Origin: Hanstruepera flava
GTDB lineage: Bacteria; Bacteroidota; Bacteroidia; Flavobacteriales; Flavobacteriaceae
Assembly (NCBI RefSeq): GCF_023634025.1
Contig: NZ_JALJCW010000001.1
Span: 62,001 to 126,000, forward strand
Length of the DNA stretch: 64,000 nucleotides
Direction: 5' to 3'
A model generated the notes under the pieces. That model did no database searches. It saw only the letters and a list, made by a program, of their open reading frames with translations, and had not been told where the DNA came from. Below, piece by piece: positions 37,207 through 47,023 of this stretch; position 1 is the stretch's first letter; each line of letters begins with the position of its first letter. The position numbers and the translations under genes were made by a program.

Positions 37207-38523
37207 ATGAAAACAATAGACCATATCCCATCATCTAAAATACAACGAGCATCCAAATTGGTTGCTACAGGTGCTAAAGTTGGTGTTAATTATTTAAAAT
37301 ACTTTGGCGACCAATTGGTTAATTCTAAAGAAGAAGCTAAAAACAAATTAAATGCCAATAATGCTGATGATATTTATGATAGCCTTAAACAATTAAAAGG
37401 AAGTGCGTTAAAAGTGGCTCAAATGTTGAGCATGGAAAAAAACATATTACCACAAGCTTACGTCGAAAAATTCTCTTTAGCCCAATTTTCGGTTCCTCCA
37501 TTATCGCCACCGTTAGTTATTAAAACCTTTAAAAAATATTTTGGTAAAGATCCTAATGAATTATTCGATACTTTCAATGCAACGTCTGTAAATGCTGCAA
37601 GCATTGGTCAAGTACACCTTGCGGAAAAAGATGGAAAAAAACTTGCTGTAAAAATACAATATCCAGGAGTTGCAGAGAGTATCACTTCAGATTTGGCATT
37701 GGTTAAACCAATAGCCATGAGCATGTTCAATATTAAAGGTAAAGATTCTGATAAATATTTTAAAGAAGTAGAAAGCAAACTCATTGAGGAAACCAACTAC
37801 ACTCTCGAAATTAAACAAAGTAAAGCCATAGCTGAAGCCTGTAAAAATATACCCAATATACGCTTTCCAAAATATTATGATGAACTGTCTTCAGAGCGCA
37901 TTATAACCATGGACTATATGAAAGGTGAACATCTATCTGAATTTACATCGCATAATACAAATCAAACAATGGCTAATGAGTTAGGCCAAGCACTATGGGA
38001 TTTTTATATGTTTCAAATTCATATACTCAAAAAAGTTCATGCAGACCCGCATCCTGGAAACTTTTTAATTTCAGAAGATGGTAAACTTATTGCTTTAGAT
38101 TTTGGCTGCATGAAAACCATACCAAACGATTTTTACAAGCCCTACTTTGAACTTGCCGAAAAAGAAAGTATCAACAACCCAGAGCGTTTTAGAGAAAAGC
38201 TTTTTGAATTGGAAATTCTCCGTCCGGATGACTCGTCTGAAGAACTTGAATTTTTTACCAATATGTTCCATGAGATGTTAAGCATTTTTACGAAACCTTT
38301 CCACAGTGAAGTTTTTGACTTTTCAGACCCTACTTTTTTTAGGAAAATTGCTGAATTAGGTGAAAAGTACTCTAAAAATACTGAACTGCGTAAAATGAAT
38401 GGCAATAGAGGATCTAAACATTTTATTTATATAAACAGAACTTTTTTTGGACTATATAATTTAATGTTCGATTTAAAAGCCCAACAAATAAACATCAAAA
38501 ACTTCATAAATATTAATCAATAA
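37207..38523 (+). CDS. ABC1/AarF/UbiB family atypical kinase
   Basis: A 438-residue protein. Residues 50-130 carry the KxGQ-like region (GSALKVAQMLSMEK), ASIGQVHLAEKDGKKLAVKIQYPGV gives the Ala-rich loop and catalytic Lys, and KKVHADPHPGNFLI with LIALDFGCMK gives the HADPHPGN and DFG blocks. Family members act as ATPases supporting isoprenoid quinone or lipid metabolism. It starts two bases after the regulator. In photolyase clusters such kinases recur. Confidence 0.9.
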   Translation: MKTIDHIPSSKIQRASKLVATGAKVGVNYLKYFGDQLVNSKEEAKNKLNANNADDIYDSLKQLKGSALKVAQMLSMEKNILPQAYVEKFSLAQFSVPPLSPPLVIKTFKKYFGKDPNELFDTFNATSVNAASIGQVHLAEKDGKKLAVKIQYPGVAESITSDLALVKPIAMSMFNIKGKDSDKYFKEVESKLIEETNYTLEIKQSKAIAEACKNIPNIRFPKYYDELSSERIITMDYMKGEHLSEFTSHNTNQTMANELGQALWDFYMFQIHILKKVHADPHPGNFLISEDGKLIALDFGCMKTIPNDFYKPYFELAEKESINNPERFREKLFELEILRPDDSSEELEFFTNMFHEMLSIFTKPFHSEVFDFSDPTFFRKIAELGEKYSKNTELRKMNGNRGSKHFIYINRTFFGLYNLMFDLKAQQINIKNFININQ

Positions 38524-38535
38524 AATTACAGCACT

Positions 38536-39957
38536 ATGAAAATTCTTGTAACCGGAGCAACAGGCTATATAGGTAAACGCCTTATTCCGCTTTTGGTGCA
38601 AGATGGTCATCAAGTAATTTGTATTGTACGGGATATACATCGTGCCGATAAAGATTACCTTGAAGATCCCAACATAAAATTCATAGAAGGCGATTTTCTA
38701 AAACCAGAATCCTTAAAAAGTGTCCCTAAGGATATAGAGGCAGCTTATTATCTTATTCATTCCATGTCTAACTCCTCTAAAAAGTTTGAATCGTTAGAAG
38801 AAAAGTGTGCTATAAATTTTAAGAATAGAATTAATGATACCAATACAAAACAGGTTATTTACTTAAGTGGTATTACTAACGATAGTAAACTCTCTAAACA
38901 TCTTGAATCTAGAAAGCGAGTTGAAGAGGTTTTAAAAACAGGACAGTATGCTACGACTATTTTTAAAGCAGGGATTATTGTTGGCTCCGGTAGTTCTTCA
39001 TTTGAAATCATTAGGGATCTTGTAGAGAAACTACCATTTATGATTGCGCCAAAATGGCTTAATACCAAAACACAACCTCTTGCTGTTAGGGATGTCTTAT
39101 CCTATTTATCAAAAAGTCTGGGCAAAACATCGTTATACAATAAATCATATGACGTATTTGGACCCGAAGTACTTACCTACAAAGACATGCTGTTACAATT
39201 CGCTCTAGTTCGAGGACTAAAACGATATATACTTACCGTTCCAGTAATGACGCCTAAATTATCTTCATATTGGTTATATTTTGTAACGTCTACATCTTAC
39301 AAACTAGCTACTTCATTGGTAGATAGTATGAATGTAGAAATAATTGGCAAACCAAGTAACATAAATCAGGGGTTATCTATTAATCCGTTAAGTTACAGGG
39401 ATGCTGTTAAATTAGCTTTTGAAAAAATTGAACAAAACAGCATTATTTCCAGTTGGAAAGATTCTATGGTCAGCAGCGGAAGGCTTAAAGACAATTTTGA
39501 TAGATACATCAATGTCCCTAAATATGGTTGTTTTAAAGATCATAAAGAAATACAGGTTATCAATTCCGAAAAAACGTTACATAAAATTTGGTCAATTGGC
39601 GGAGAAAACGGGTGGTATTGCGGCACAGTACTATGGAAGATTCGAGGCTATATAGATAAGCTTTTTGGTGGAATTGGTTTAAGAAGAGGGCGTACTAGCC
39701 CAACTGCATTAAGCGTTGGAGATGCTCTAGACTTTTGGCGTGTAATATTTGCAGATAAAAATAAAAAACGTCTTCTACTATACGCCGAAATGAAACTACC
39801 AGGAGAAGCTTGGTTAGAATTCAAGATTGAAGACAATATACTCAAACAAACCGCAACATTCAGACCAAGAGGACTTGCCGGAAGATTATATTGGTTTAGC
39901 GTCTTGCCGTTTCATGGTTTCATTTTTAATGGTATGATAAGAAAATTAGCCACGTAA
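38536..39957 (+). CDS. NAD(P)-binding and DUF2867 domain protein
   Basis: A 473-residue protein. [19 protein letters not shown] (residues 2-20) is an extended-SDR/NmrA-type Rossmann fold; [13 protein letters not shown] replaces a classical YxxxK site. The C-terminal 170 residues ([59 protein letters not shown]) form the DUF2867 domain of SRPBCC-like fold. The substrate is unknown; the family recurs near photolyase genes. Confidence 0.88.
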   Translation: MKILVTGATGYIGKRLIPLLVQDGHQVICIVRDIHRADKDYLEDPNIKFIEGDFLKPESLKSVPKDIEAAYYLIHSMSNSSKKFESLEEKCAINFKNRINDTNTKQVIYLSGITNDSKLSKHLESRKRVEEVLKTGQYATTIFKAGIIVGSGSSSFEIIRDLVEKLPFMIAPKWLNTKTQPLAVRDVLSYLSKSLGKTSLYNKSYDVFGPEVLTYKDMLLQFALVRGLKRYILTVPVMTPKLSSYWLYFVTSTSYKLATSLVDSMNVEIIGKPSNINQGLSINPLSYRDAVKLAFEKIEQNSIISSWKDSMVSSGRLKDNFDRYINVPKYGCFKDHKEIQVINSEKTLHKIWSIGGENGWYCGTVLWKIRGYIDKLFGGIGLRRGRTSPTALSVGDALDFWRVIFADKNKKRLLLYAEMKLPGEAWLEFKIEDNILKQTATFRPRGLAGRLYWFSVLPFHGFIFNGMIRKLAT

Positions 39958-40097
39958 TGAAAAAAACACATTTACCTCAAAAAACTTGTGCCTGCTGTGG
40001 ACTTTCATTTAACTGGCGTAAAAAGTGGAGGCTAAATTGGGATCAAGTAAAATATTGTAGTCAAAAATGTCGGAGACTAAAGAAATATTCAATTTAG
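39957..40097 (+). CDS. DUF2256 zinc-binding small protein
   Basis: A 46-residue protein starting at the ATG that shares its first base with the preceding stop. [20 protein letters not shown] followed by VKYCSQKC matches DUF2256: two CxxC/CxxxC pairs that should bind zinc around an invariant FxWRKKW. It overlaps the cryptochrome start by 31 bases in another frame. The family is typically encoded beside cryptochromes. Confidence 0.88.
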   Translation: MKKTHLPQKTCACCGLSFNWRKKWRLNWDQVKYCSQKCRRLKKYSI

Positions 40098-41374
40098 TAT
40101 GGTTTACAACCAACTTAAGAACGCAAGATAATCGTGTATTACATAAGGCCATAACATGTAACAAACCCATTATTGCTTGTTATTGTTTTGACCCTCGGCA
40201 TTTTAAGGAAACAGAACATGGGTTTAAAAAAACGGGACAGTATCGTGCTAAATTTTTAATAGAAAGTGTAAAAAATTTAAAGAATAACTTAAGCAAATTA
40301 AACATCCAATTATTCACATATATAGATCGCCCAGAAGTCATTATTCCAAGTTTAGTAAACGAATACTGCATTGACCATGTGTTTGTGCAAAAAGAATTTA
40401 CTAGTGAAGAAACCACAACTTTCAAATGGGTTCAAAATAAACTAGAAACGACTAATATTACTCAAATTTTTGATCAGTTTTTATATGAGCCAAGCGATGT
40501 GTTTAGCGAATTAAATCAAATTCCTAAAGTTTTTACAGTATTTAGAAAACACGTAGAAAAAAAACTTACCATACTGCCTTCAACTGAAACTAAATCACAA
40601 GAGAAAGTTGCAATAAAAAATCCAACTAAAATCCCAACCTTAAATGAGCTCGGTTTTACGGAGTTCACTCGGCATCCTAAAACTGCTTTTCCATTTAAGG
40701 GTGGCGAAACCGAAGCGAATAAACGCTTAAATTATTACGTTTTTGAATCACAGAAAATCGGAGTTTATAAAAAAACACGAAATGGGCTTGTTGGACCAGA
40801 TTATAGCTCAAAATTATCGCCTTGGTTAGCAAATGGTAGTATTAGTTCCAGAACTATATATTGGGCAGTAAAGGAATTTGAAAAAACACATTTTAAAAAT
40901 CAATCCACATATTGGCTAATATTCGAATTAATATGGAGAGACTTTTTTAAGTATGTAGCAATTCAACATGGTAATGCCATATTTAAAACACAAGGAATTT
41001 CAAACAAAGATCATTCTTGGAGTCAGGATAAACATATTCTTGAAGCTTGGCAAAACGGAAAAACTACAGATAATTTTGTTAACGCCAATATGCTAGAACT
41101 CAATAAAACCGGATGGATGAGCAATAGAGGTCGGCAAAATGTGGCGTCTTTTTTTGTTAGAACTTTACAATTAGATTGGCGAATTGGTGCAGCATATTTT
41201 GAATCGTTGTTAATAGATTATGATGTTCACAGTAACTACGGTAATTGGATGTACGTCGCTGGTGTTGGTAACGACCCTAGAGATCGAGTTTTTAATACAA
41301 AATTACAAGCAGATCGTTATGATCCACATGGCAAGTTTCAAAAGCAATGGCTACAAACAGAATTATTCACATGA
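40067..41374 (+). CDS. DASH family cryptochrome
   Basis: A 435-residue flavoprotein. The N-terminal alpha/beta antenna domain ([19 protein letters not shown]) is followed by the helical FAD domain with [36 protein letters not shown] and [22 protein letters not shown], all characteristic of CRY-DASH. These enzymes repair pyrimidine dimers in single-stranded DNA and/or sense blue light. It overlaps the next gene by four bases, so translation is coupled. Confidence 0.93.
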   Translation: MSETKEIFNLVWFTTNLRTQDNRVLHKAITCNKPIIACYCFDPRHFKETEHGFKKTGQYRAKFLIESVKNLKNNLSKLNIQLFTYIDRPEVIIPSLVNEYCIDHVFVQKEFTSEETTTFKWVQNKLETTNITQIFDQFLYEPSDVFSELNQIPKVFTVFRKHVEKKLTILPSTETKSQEKVAIKNPTKIPTLNELGFTEFTRHPKTAFPFKGGETEANKRLNYYVFESQKIGVYKKTRNGLVGPDYSSKLSPWLANGSISSRTIYWAVKEFEKTHFKNQSTYWLIFELIWRDFFKYVAIQHGNAIFKTQGISNKDHSWSQDKHILEAWQNGKTTDNFVNANMLELNKTGWMSNRGRQNVASFFVRTLQLDWRIGAAYFESLLIDYDVHSNYGNWMYVAGVGNDPRDRVFNTKLQADRYDPHGKFQKQWLQTELFT

Positions 41375-42903
41375 CAACATTACGATTAATTTTAGGAGAT
41401 CAATTAAACATCAAACATTCATGGTTTAAAAACCAAAATAAGGACGTCTTATACTGTATGTTTGAAATGCGTCAAGAAACAGATTATGTTGTACATCATA
41501 TTCAAAAAGTTATTGGTTTTTTTGCAGCTATGCGAACATTTGCCAAACAACTAGACAAAAAAGGCCATAACATTGCATATTTTAAAATAACTGATAAAAC
41601 CAATACCCAAAAACTTCATAAAAATCTTGAAAAATTAATTGAGCAATACCAAATTACAACATTTGAATATATTGAACCCGATGAGTATAGATTAGATAAA
41701 CAACTAAAAGATTTCTCTAAAACTATTTCCATAAAATCTCAGGTCTATGACAGTGAACATTTTTACACAAATCGATTTGATTTAAAGAAATTCTTTAAAG
41801 GTAAAAAGCAATATATTATGGAATATTTTTACCGTGATATGCGAAAAAAGCATAACATTTTAGTTAACAATAATGAACCTGAAGGCGGTAAATGGAACTA
41901 TGACAAATCCAATCAAAAAAAATGGAAAGGAGATCCAAAAATCCCTCATTACGTTGCTTTTTCAAACAATGTTGAAGATGTAATTGCTGATATAAAAAAA
42001 GCCGATATAAAAACCATTGGCCAATGTAATGATACATTGTTTGAATATCCCATAACACGTGAACAAGCACTAAACCAACTAAAATACTTTTGTGAAAATT
42101 TACTGAAATACTTTGGAGATTATCAAGATGCTATGTACACAACGGAATCAAATTTATTTCATTCTAGATTATCTTTTGCATTAAACTTAAAACTTATTTC
42201 TGCTAAAAATGTAACAACTACTACACTTAATTATTACAGCAATCATACCGCTGAAATAGATATTTCTCAAGTTGAAGGATTTATTAGGCAAATTATCGGT
42301 TGGCGCGAATATATGAGAGGAATGTATTGGATGCTCATGCCAAAACTTTCAAAAGAAAACTATCTAGAAAATAGTAATCCCCTACCAGATTTTTATTGGA
42401 CTGCAAATACCAAAATGAATTGCATGAAACACGCTATTCAAAACAGTTTAAATAATGCATATGCCCATCATATTCAACGATTAATGGTTACCGGTAATTA
42501 TGCACTTTTAACACAAACAAATCCAGACGAGGTAGACAACTGGTACTTGGGTATTTATCTAGATGCCATACAATGGGTGCAACTACCCAATACTAGAGGT
42601 ATGAGTCAGTTTGCTGATGGTGGGAAAATAGCAACAAAACCATACGTGTCTTCTGGTTCATACATTCAAAAAATGAGTAATTATTGTGAGGCTTGTTATT
42701 ACAACTATAAAAATAAGGCTGACGACAAAGCCTGCCCATTCAATAGTCTATACTGGCATTTTCTAGATGAAAAACGAAGTCATCTTAAAAATAACAATCG
42801 TATGCGGATGATGTATCATGTTTTAGACAACATAAAAAAGGACGACTTAAAAGCTATAAAACAGCGAGCGAAACAAATTATAGCCACACCAAATGACTTT
42901 TAA
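41371..42903 (+). CDS. Iron-sulfur bacterial cryptochrome/photolyase ((6-4)-type, FeS-BCP)
   Basis: The ATG at 41371 starts [19 protein letters not shown], the standard opening of the deoxyribodipyrimidine photolyase-related family. 510 residues. FAD-domain blocks include FIRQIIGWREYMRGMYW and ANVL-type helix QRLMVTGNYALL, with LGIYLDAIQWVQLPNTRGMSQFADGG. Four cysteines for the 4Fe-4S cluster are CMKHA, YCEACYY and ACPFN. Characterised members repair (6-4) lesions and use a ribityllumazine antenna. It is the last gene of the TetR operon. Confidence 0.93.
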   Translation: MTTLRLILGDQLNIKHSWFKNQNKDVLYCMFEMRQETDYVVHHIQKVIGFFAAMRTFAKQLDKKGHNIAYFKITDKTNTQKLHKNLEKLIEQYQITTFEYIEPDEYRLDKQLKDFSKTISIKSQVYDSEHFYTNRFDLKKFFKGKKQYIMEYFYRDMRKKHNILVNNNEPEGGKWNYDKSNQKKWKGDPKIPHYVAFSNNVEDVIADIKKADIKTIGQCNDTLFEYPITREQALNQLKYFCENLLKYFGDYQDAMYTTESNLFHSRLSFALNLKLISAKNVTTTTLNYYSNHTAEIDISQVEGFIRQIIGWREYMRGMYWMLMPKLSKENYLENSNPLPDFYWTANTKMNCMKHAIQNSLNNAYAHHIQRLMVTGNYALLTQTNPDEVDNWYLGIYLDAIQWVQLPNTRGMSQFADGGKIATKPYVSSGSYIQKMSNYCEACYYNYKNKADDKACPFNSLYWHFLDEKRSHLKNNNRMRMMYHVLDNIKKDDLKAIKQRAKQIIATPNDF

Positions 42904-42942
42904 TCAAGAATATATCTTAAATCATATTGTTTTGTTAATTTT

Positions 42943-42985
42943 TGTTTAACTTTTTTTATTTTTTATTAAACATTTTGTAGATTTG
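42943..42985 (+). promoter_or_regulatory. Promoter and operator of the second photoprotection operon
   Basis: TGTTTAA (42943-42949), 16 bases, TTAAACA (42966-42972), TTTTG, then the minus-7 box TAGATTTG (42978-42985). It matches the TetR promoter at 36488-36530 in arms, spacer length and distance to the box, so both should be under the same regulator. Confidence 0.75.
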
Positions 42986-43004
42986 AGTATCAAATTTATA
43001 TATA

Positions 43005-43433
43005 TTGATTCTCAACAGCACACATACAGAAAAAAATCACAAACAAATAATTGCTGATTTAGTAGGTAAGCCATACAGTTTTTTTGAAGCTATTAAATTA
43101 AAAGGTATCGGCTCAAAACGAATGATTGTATCAGAAGTCAGCCCAAACCTTCGTGTGCTAATGAATAAAGTAACTGATGTAAATTATGCCAATATTGAAT
43201 TAAGACGTGGTGGAATTATAGTATATATTAACAAAGGGCTTCAAAATTTCTCTTGGATCATTCCTTTCTACCAGTTAGTTATATATCGTACTAATGGTAT
43301 GAGTATACATGCACAAGGTAAATTCATTCATTTTAAAAATAATAAAACATTTAAGGAGAATAAACAGTTTTTTTCAAAGCTACTGGATTTAAAAGTGGCA
43401 TATGATGTTCAACATAATCTCTATCCAATATGA
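43005..43433 (+). CDS. Hypothetical protein, first gene of second photoprotection operon
   Basis: A 142-residue cytosolic protein starting at TTG 43005, about 20 bases after the minus-7 box. No domain is recognised with confidence. SWIIPFYQLVIYRTNGMSIHAQGKFIHF suggests a beta-rich fold. It overlaps the TIGR03643 gene by four bases. The start is the only plausible one given the promoter position. Its function is unknown. Confidence 0.65.
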   Translation: MILNSTHTEKNHKQIIADLVGKPYSFFEAIKLKGIGSKRMIVSEVSPNLRVLMNKVTDVNYANIELRRGGIIVYINKGLQNFSWIIPFYQLVIYRTNGMSIHAQGKFIHFKNNKTFKENKQFFSKLLDLKVAYDVQHNLYPI

Positions 43434-43705
43434 TTCACTTAAAGTCTAACGAAATAGATAGAGTAATAGAAATGGCTTGGGAAGACAGAACCACGTTTGA
43501 AGCTATACAAGTTCAGTTTGGATTGAAAGAACAAGATGTTATTGCCCTCATGAGAAAAGAACTCAAAGCAAATAGTTTTAAGCTTTGGAGAAAACGAGTA
43601 CAAGGACGGGAAACAAAGCATGAAAAATTACGAAACTTTAAAAATGGACGGTTTAAGTGTTCCAGACAAAAACAAATAACACAAAACAAAATATCAAAAC
43701 GATAA
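43430..43705 (+). CDS. TIGR03643/DUF2805 family protein
   Basis: A 91-residue protein. DRVIEMAWEDRTTFEAIQVQFGLKEQDVIALMRKEL (about 10-45) is a helix-turn-helix-like segment, followed by SFKLWRKRVQGRETKH, the block that defines this family. It is found mostly next to cryptochrome or photolyase genes and may be a small DNA-binding accessory; that role is inferred. The basic tail is variable. Confidence 0.85.
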   Translation: MIHLKSNEIDRVIEMAWEDRTTFEAIQVQFGLKEQDVIALMRKELKANSFKLWRKRVQGRETKHEKLRNFKNGRFKCSRQKQITQNKISKR

Positions 43706-43751
43706 TCTTGCTTTGACTCGATAATTGAGTACAGCAGTAAAAAAAAGAGCT

Positions 43752-44450
43752 ATGAAAATTAAAACATTTGAAAAACAGCAAACAAACAGTTACAAATTAA
43801 ATGGCTTAAGCGCATCTGAAATTGGCGACGACCACTTATACACAGGACTCGATACGCCGTTAAAAAAGGATGCTTTTAAAATTAGTGATGCTGAAAAGAA
43901 AAAACGCATAGCTATCTTATTTGAAGAAATTATGGACGTTATGGGATTAGATTTGACAGACGACTCCCTTAAAGGCACTCCTGATCGTGTAGCGAAAATG
44001 TATATAGAAGAAATATTTTCTGGGTTAAACCCAGCTAATAAACCCAAAATCGCCTTATTCGACAACAAATATCAATACAATCAAATGTTGGTTGAGAAAA
44101 ATATTACCTTCTACTCCAACTGTGAGCACCATTTCGTGCCTATTATTGGTAAAGCCCATGTGGCTTATATTTCATCAGGTAAAGTTATAGGGCTATCAAA
44201 ACTTAACAGAATTGTTCAGTACTACGCCAAACGTCCACAGGTTCAAGAACGACTAACAAATCAAATTGCCAACGAACTAAAGGCTGTTCTTCAAACCGAA
44301 GATATAGCTGTTATTATTGATGCCAAACACCTTTGTGTGTCTTCTAGAGGCATAAAAGATGATACATCGGCAACAGTTACAACCTATTATGGTGGTGCAT
44401 TTAACGATCCACAAAAAATCACAGAATTACATAACTACATAAATCATTAA
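43752..44450 (+). CDS. folE: GTP cyclohydrolase I
   Basis: A 232-residue enzyme converting GTP to dihydroneopterin triphosphate, the first step of folate and pterin synthesis. Zinc ligands are in FYSNCEHHFVP and DAKHLCVSSRG; the family blocks TPDRVAKMYIEEIF and GLSKLNRIVQYYAKRPQVQERL are intact. ATG 43752 was preferred; an in-frame TTG at 43725 would add nine residues. In this operon it may supply pterin for photolyase antenna or folate under stress. Confidence 0.95.
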   Translation: MKIKTFEKQQTNSYKLNGLSASEIGDDHLYTGLDTPLKKDAFKISDAEKKKRIAILFEEIMDVMGLDLTDDSLKGTPDRVAKMYIEEIFSGLNPANKPKIALFDNKYQYNQMLVEKNITFYSNCEHHFVPIIGKAHVAYISSGKVIGLSKLNRIVQYYAKRPQVQERLTNQIANELKAVLQTEDIAVIIDAKHLCVSSRGIKDDTSATVTTYYGGAFNDPQKITELHNYINH

Positions 44451-44453
44451 GCT

Positions 44454-44678
44454 ATGGAACTAATAAACAGAGCGCTTGAATTCGAGCAAAGAAAGATGAA
44501 ATCATTATCAACTAGCGACAGAATCAAAATTTCTAGAGAGGCAAAACAATTGATTTTAGATTTAAATCAAATTTACAAGCAAAAAAAAGATGAGCGTATT
44601 ATGGATATCATGAAACGTCTTACTGTTATAAAACGAAAAGTTGAAAAACGCCTCAAAGGAAAACCACTAATGGCTTAA
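44454..44678 (+). CDS. Small conserved basic helical protein
   Basis: A 74-residue protein, three bases after folE and nine before the SDR gene. It is predicted all-helical and basic (REAKQLILDLNQIYKQKKDER, KRLTVIKRKVEKRLKGK). I do not recognise a named family. Position inside a tight operon supports it as a real gene. Confidence 0.65.
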   Translation: MELINRALEFEQRKMKSLSTSDRIKISREAKQLILDLNQIYKQKKDERIMDIMKRLTVIKRKVEKRLKGKPLMA

Positions 44679-44686
44679 TAAATAAT

Positions 44687-45370
44687 ATGAAAACATATAT
44701 TATTATTGGTGGTAGCCGAGGAATTGGGCTATCACTTCTTAACGTATTGTTGAAGCATAACAAAGTCATAAACATAAGTCGTAATGCACCAAATCTAACC
44801 CACGATAATCTTATACATTACAGTATAGATGTTCTTAAGGATGATTTACCTGAAATTGAAAAATGTGATGGCTTGGTTTACTGCCCAGGAAGTATTAACT
44901 TAAAGCCAGTGTCCAGATTAAAACTCGACGAGTTTAGGGATGATTATGAGATTAACGTAATTGGTGCGGTAAGAGCAATTCAGAAATATTTACCTCAATT
45001 AAAAGCAGGTACTAACCCAGCAATTGTACTTTTTAGCACTGTTGCAGTTAAATTAGGAATGCCTTTTCACACCAGTGTCGCTGCAGCAAAAGCAGGCGTA
45101 GAAGGTTTAACAAAATCACTGGGCGCAGAATTGGCGCCTACTATACGTGTAAATGCTATTGCGCCAACAGTTACAGACACCCTACTGGCATTAAAATTAT
45201 TGCGAAATGACAAAATGATTGAAAATATAACCGAAAGACACCCTCTAAAAAAATTTCTAAAACCAGAAGAGGTTGCAGATATGGCAGCCTTTTTATTATC
45301 AGACAAATCTGCTTCCCTCTCTGGCCAAATATTCGAAATGGATTGCGGTATAGTGTCCTTTAAAATATAA
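44687..45370 (+). CDS. SDR family oxidoreductase
   Basis: A 227-residue short-chain dehydrogenase. TYIIIGGSRGIGLSLLNVL (residues 2-20) is the cofactor loop. The serine of LFSTVAVKLG is followed by the catalytic region HTSVAAAKAGVEGL, where the usual Tyr is replaced by Ser/Val (TSVAAAK). RVNAIAPTVTDTLLA is typical. The missing tyrosine makes activity uncertain; the Lys remains. Such enzymes recur in this type of cluster. Confidence 0.87.
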   Translation: MKTYIIIGGSRGIGLSLLNVLLKHNKVINISRNAPNLTHDNLIHYSIDVLKDDLPEIEKCDGLVYCPGSINLKPVSRLKLDEFRDDYEINVIGAVRAIQKYLPQLKAGTNPAIVLFSTVAVKLGMPFHTSVAAAKAGVEGLTKSLGAELAPTIRVNAIAPTVTDTLLALKLLRNDKMIENITERHPLKKFLKPEEVADMAAFLLSDKSASLSGQIFEMDCGIVSFKI

Positions 45371-45373
45371 AAC

Positions 45374-45919
45374 ATGAAAAAACTAATCCTAATATGCCTT
45401 ATGCTAAACTTTCTTAATAAATCAACAGCTCAAAACCCACCCACCCAATCTATCTACAATATCCAAATAAATAGTTTGGAAGGGAATCCCATTAACCTTT
45501 CTGATTATAAAGGCAAAAAGATATTGTTCGTAAACGTTGCATCCAAATGTGGCTTTACAGGACAATATGCCGATTTGCAAAAATTATATGATGATTACCA
45601 AGACAAGCTCATGATTATTGGTGTACCCTGTAACCAATTTGGCGGTCAGGAACCAGGTACGGCAGATGAAATTCAAACCTTTTGTGAAAAAAATTATGGC
45701 GTTAGCTTTTTAATGACCGAAAAAGTTGATGTTAAAGGTGATAATCAACACCCCTTATACAAGTGGTTGACAGACAAAGCATTAAATGGGAATTCGAGTT
45801 CAAGTGTAAAATGGAATTTTCAAAAATATCTTGTAAATGAAAATGGCGAACTAGTAGATTATTATTTTTCCATTACAAGCCCAACAAGTGCTAAAATAAC
45901 GAAGCATTTAAATCAATAA
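45374..45919 (+). CDS. Glutathione peroxidase family protein, exported
   Basis: A 181-residue thioredoxin-fold peroxidase with an N-terminal signal (to about residue 19, LNKSTAQN), so it acts outside the cytosol. The peroxidatic Cys is in VNVASKCGFTGQY (about residue 55), the conserved IGVPCNQFGGQEPG contains a second Cys and Gln, and VKWNFQKYLVNENG holds the catalytic Trp-Asn. Cys-type members usually use thioredoxin as reductant. Confidence 0.93.
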   Translation: MKKLILICLMLNFLNKSTAQNPPTQSIYNIQINSLEGNPINLSDYKGKKILFVNVASKCGFTGQYADLQKLYDDYQDKLMIIGVPCNQFGGQEPGTADEIQTFCEKNYGVSFLMTEKVDVKGDNQHPLYKWLTDKALNGNSSSSVKWNFQKYLVNENGELVDYYFSITSPTSAKITKHLNQ

Positions 45920-45922
45920 AAT

Positions 45923-46099
45923 ATGTTTGGATTATTCAAAAAACAATCAGAACTTAAAGTTTTACAGAAAAAATATGCCAAAGCAATGAAAGATTGGCAC
46001 AAACTGTCTGTTACCGATAGAAAAGCAAGTGATAATGCATATGCCGAAGCACAATCTATTTCCGATAAAATTGAGGCATTGCAAAACAAAACAAAATGA
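45923..46099 (+). CDS. DUF6435-like small protein
   Basis: A 58-residue protein: MFGLFKKQSELKVLQKKYAK opening, then WHKLSVTDRKASDNAYAEAQ. This is the pattern of the short Lacb_0403/DUF6435-like family, a lysine-rich helical hairpin of unknown function. It overlaps tspO by four bases and follows the peroxidase by three bases. Confidence 0.75.
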   Translation: MFGLFKKQSELKVLQKKYAKAMKDWHKLSVTDRKASDNAYAEAQSISDKIEALQNKTK

Positions 46100-46560
46100 G
46101 TTTTATTAAGCGATTAGTCCTATTTCTAATAATTAACTTTGGTGGTTTAGCACTTGGTAGTTGGTTGATGAATAATGGCCCACAATCAGAATGGTATACC
46201 AATTTAAATCAAGCACCATGGACACCTCCAGGATGGGTATTTGGAGTGGCTTGGACAACCATCATGATCTGTTTTTCAGTGTATTTAGCAAAACTCTTTA
46301 AAGAGCAAGATTCTAAATTTTTAAGAATTCTATTTTCGGTTCAGGTTTTTCTAAATGTGATTTGGAACTATGTGTTTTTCAATCAGCATTTGGTTGGACT
46401 GGGTTTACTCAACATATCACTATTAACTGTACTCATATTGTATTTCTTTTTTAAGTTTAGAATGGATGACATTAAAACCTACTCCTATCTATTATTACCC
46501 TACATAGTTTGGTTGCTTATAGCCACATCATTAAATGCTTACATCTATTACAATAACTAA
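46096..46560 (+). CDS. tspO: TspO/MBR family protein
   Basis: A 154-residue inner-membrane protein with five helices. The N-terminal GGLALGSWLMN and WYTNLNQAPWTPPGWVFGVAWTTI segments and the later IWNYVFFNQH match TspO, which binds and breaks down porphyrins such as protoporphyrin IX under light and oxygen. This fits the photooxidative content of the operon. Confidence 0.93.
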   Translation: MSFIKRLVLFLIINFGGLALGSWLMNNGPQSEWYTNLNQAPWTPPGWVFGVAWTTIMICFSVYLAKLFKEQDSKFLRILFSVQVFLNVIWNYVFFNQHLVGLGLLNISLLTVLILYFFFKFRMDDIKTYSYLLLPYIVWLLIATSLNAYIYYNN

Positions 46561-47021
46561 TGAAGATTTATACTTTACACAAAAAACAGAAGCTTCCAAT
46601 TTCTGTTGAGCAGACTTGGAGCTTTCTATCAAACCCAAAAAACTTAAAAGTCATCACACCAGATTATATGGGTTTCAACATCCTATCAGGAGCAGATAGG
46701 CCCATGTATGCAGGTCAAATTATTCAATATATCGTGACACCAGTTCTCGGGATAAAAACAAAATGGGTAACAGAAATCACACATGTAATCGACAAACACT
46801 ATTTTGTTGATGAGCAACGGTTTGGACCCTATGCATTATGGCACCACAAACATTTTATAAAAGAAATTGAAGGCGGTGTGGAAATGGAAGACATAATAGA
46901 TTATAAGTTACCTTTAGGTTTCTTGGGGCAACTGGTACAACCCATTTTAGTAAAACCAAAACTGGAAGAGATTTTTGAGTACCGTAAAAATAAGCTTATC
47001 GAACTATTTGGAACCCTATAA
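46560..47021 (+). CDS. SRPBCC family protein
   Basis: A 153-residue protein of the START/Bet v1-like fold. The opening KQKLPISVEQTWSFLSNPKNLKVITP is the typical first strand and helices of polyketide cyclase/SRPBCC proteins, with YALWHHKHFIKE and DYKLPLGFLG later. It probably binds a hydrophobic ligand. It shares one base with the tspO stop. Homologues are often adjacent to CPD photolyase. Confidence 0.85.
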   Translation: MKIYTLHKKQKLPISVEQTWSFLSNPKNLKVITPDYMGFNILSGADRPMYAGQIIQYIVTPVLGIKTKWVTEITHVIDKHYFVDEQRFGPYALWHHKHFIKEIEGGVEMEDIIDYKLPLGFLGQLVQPILVKPKLEEIFEYRKNKLIELFGTL

Positions 47022-47023
47022 AC

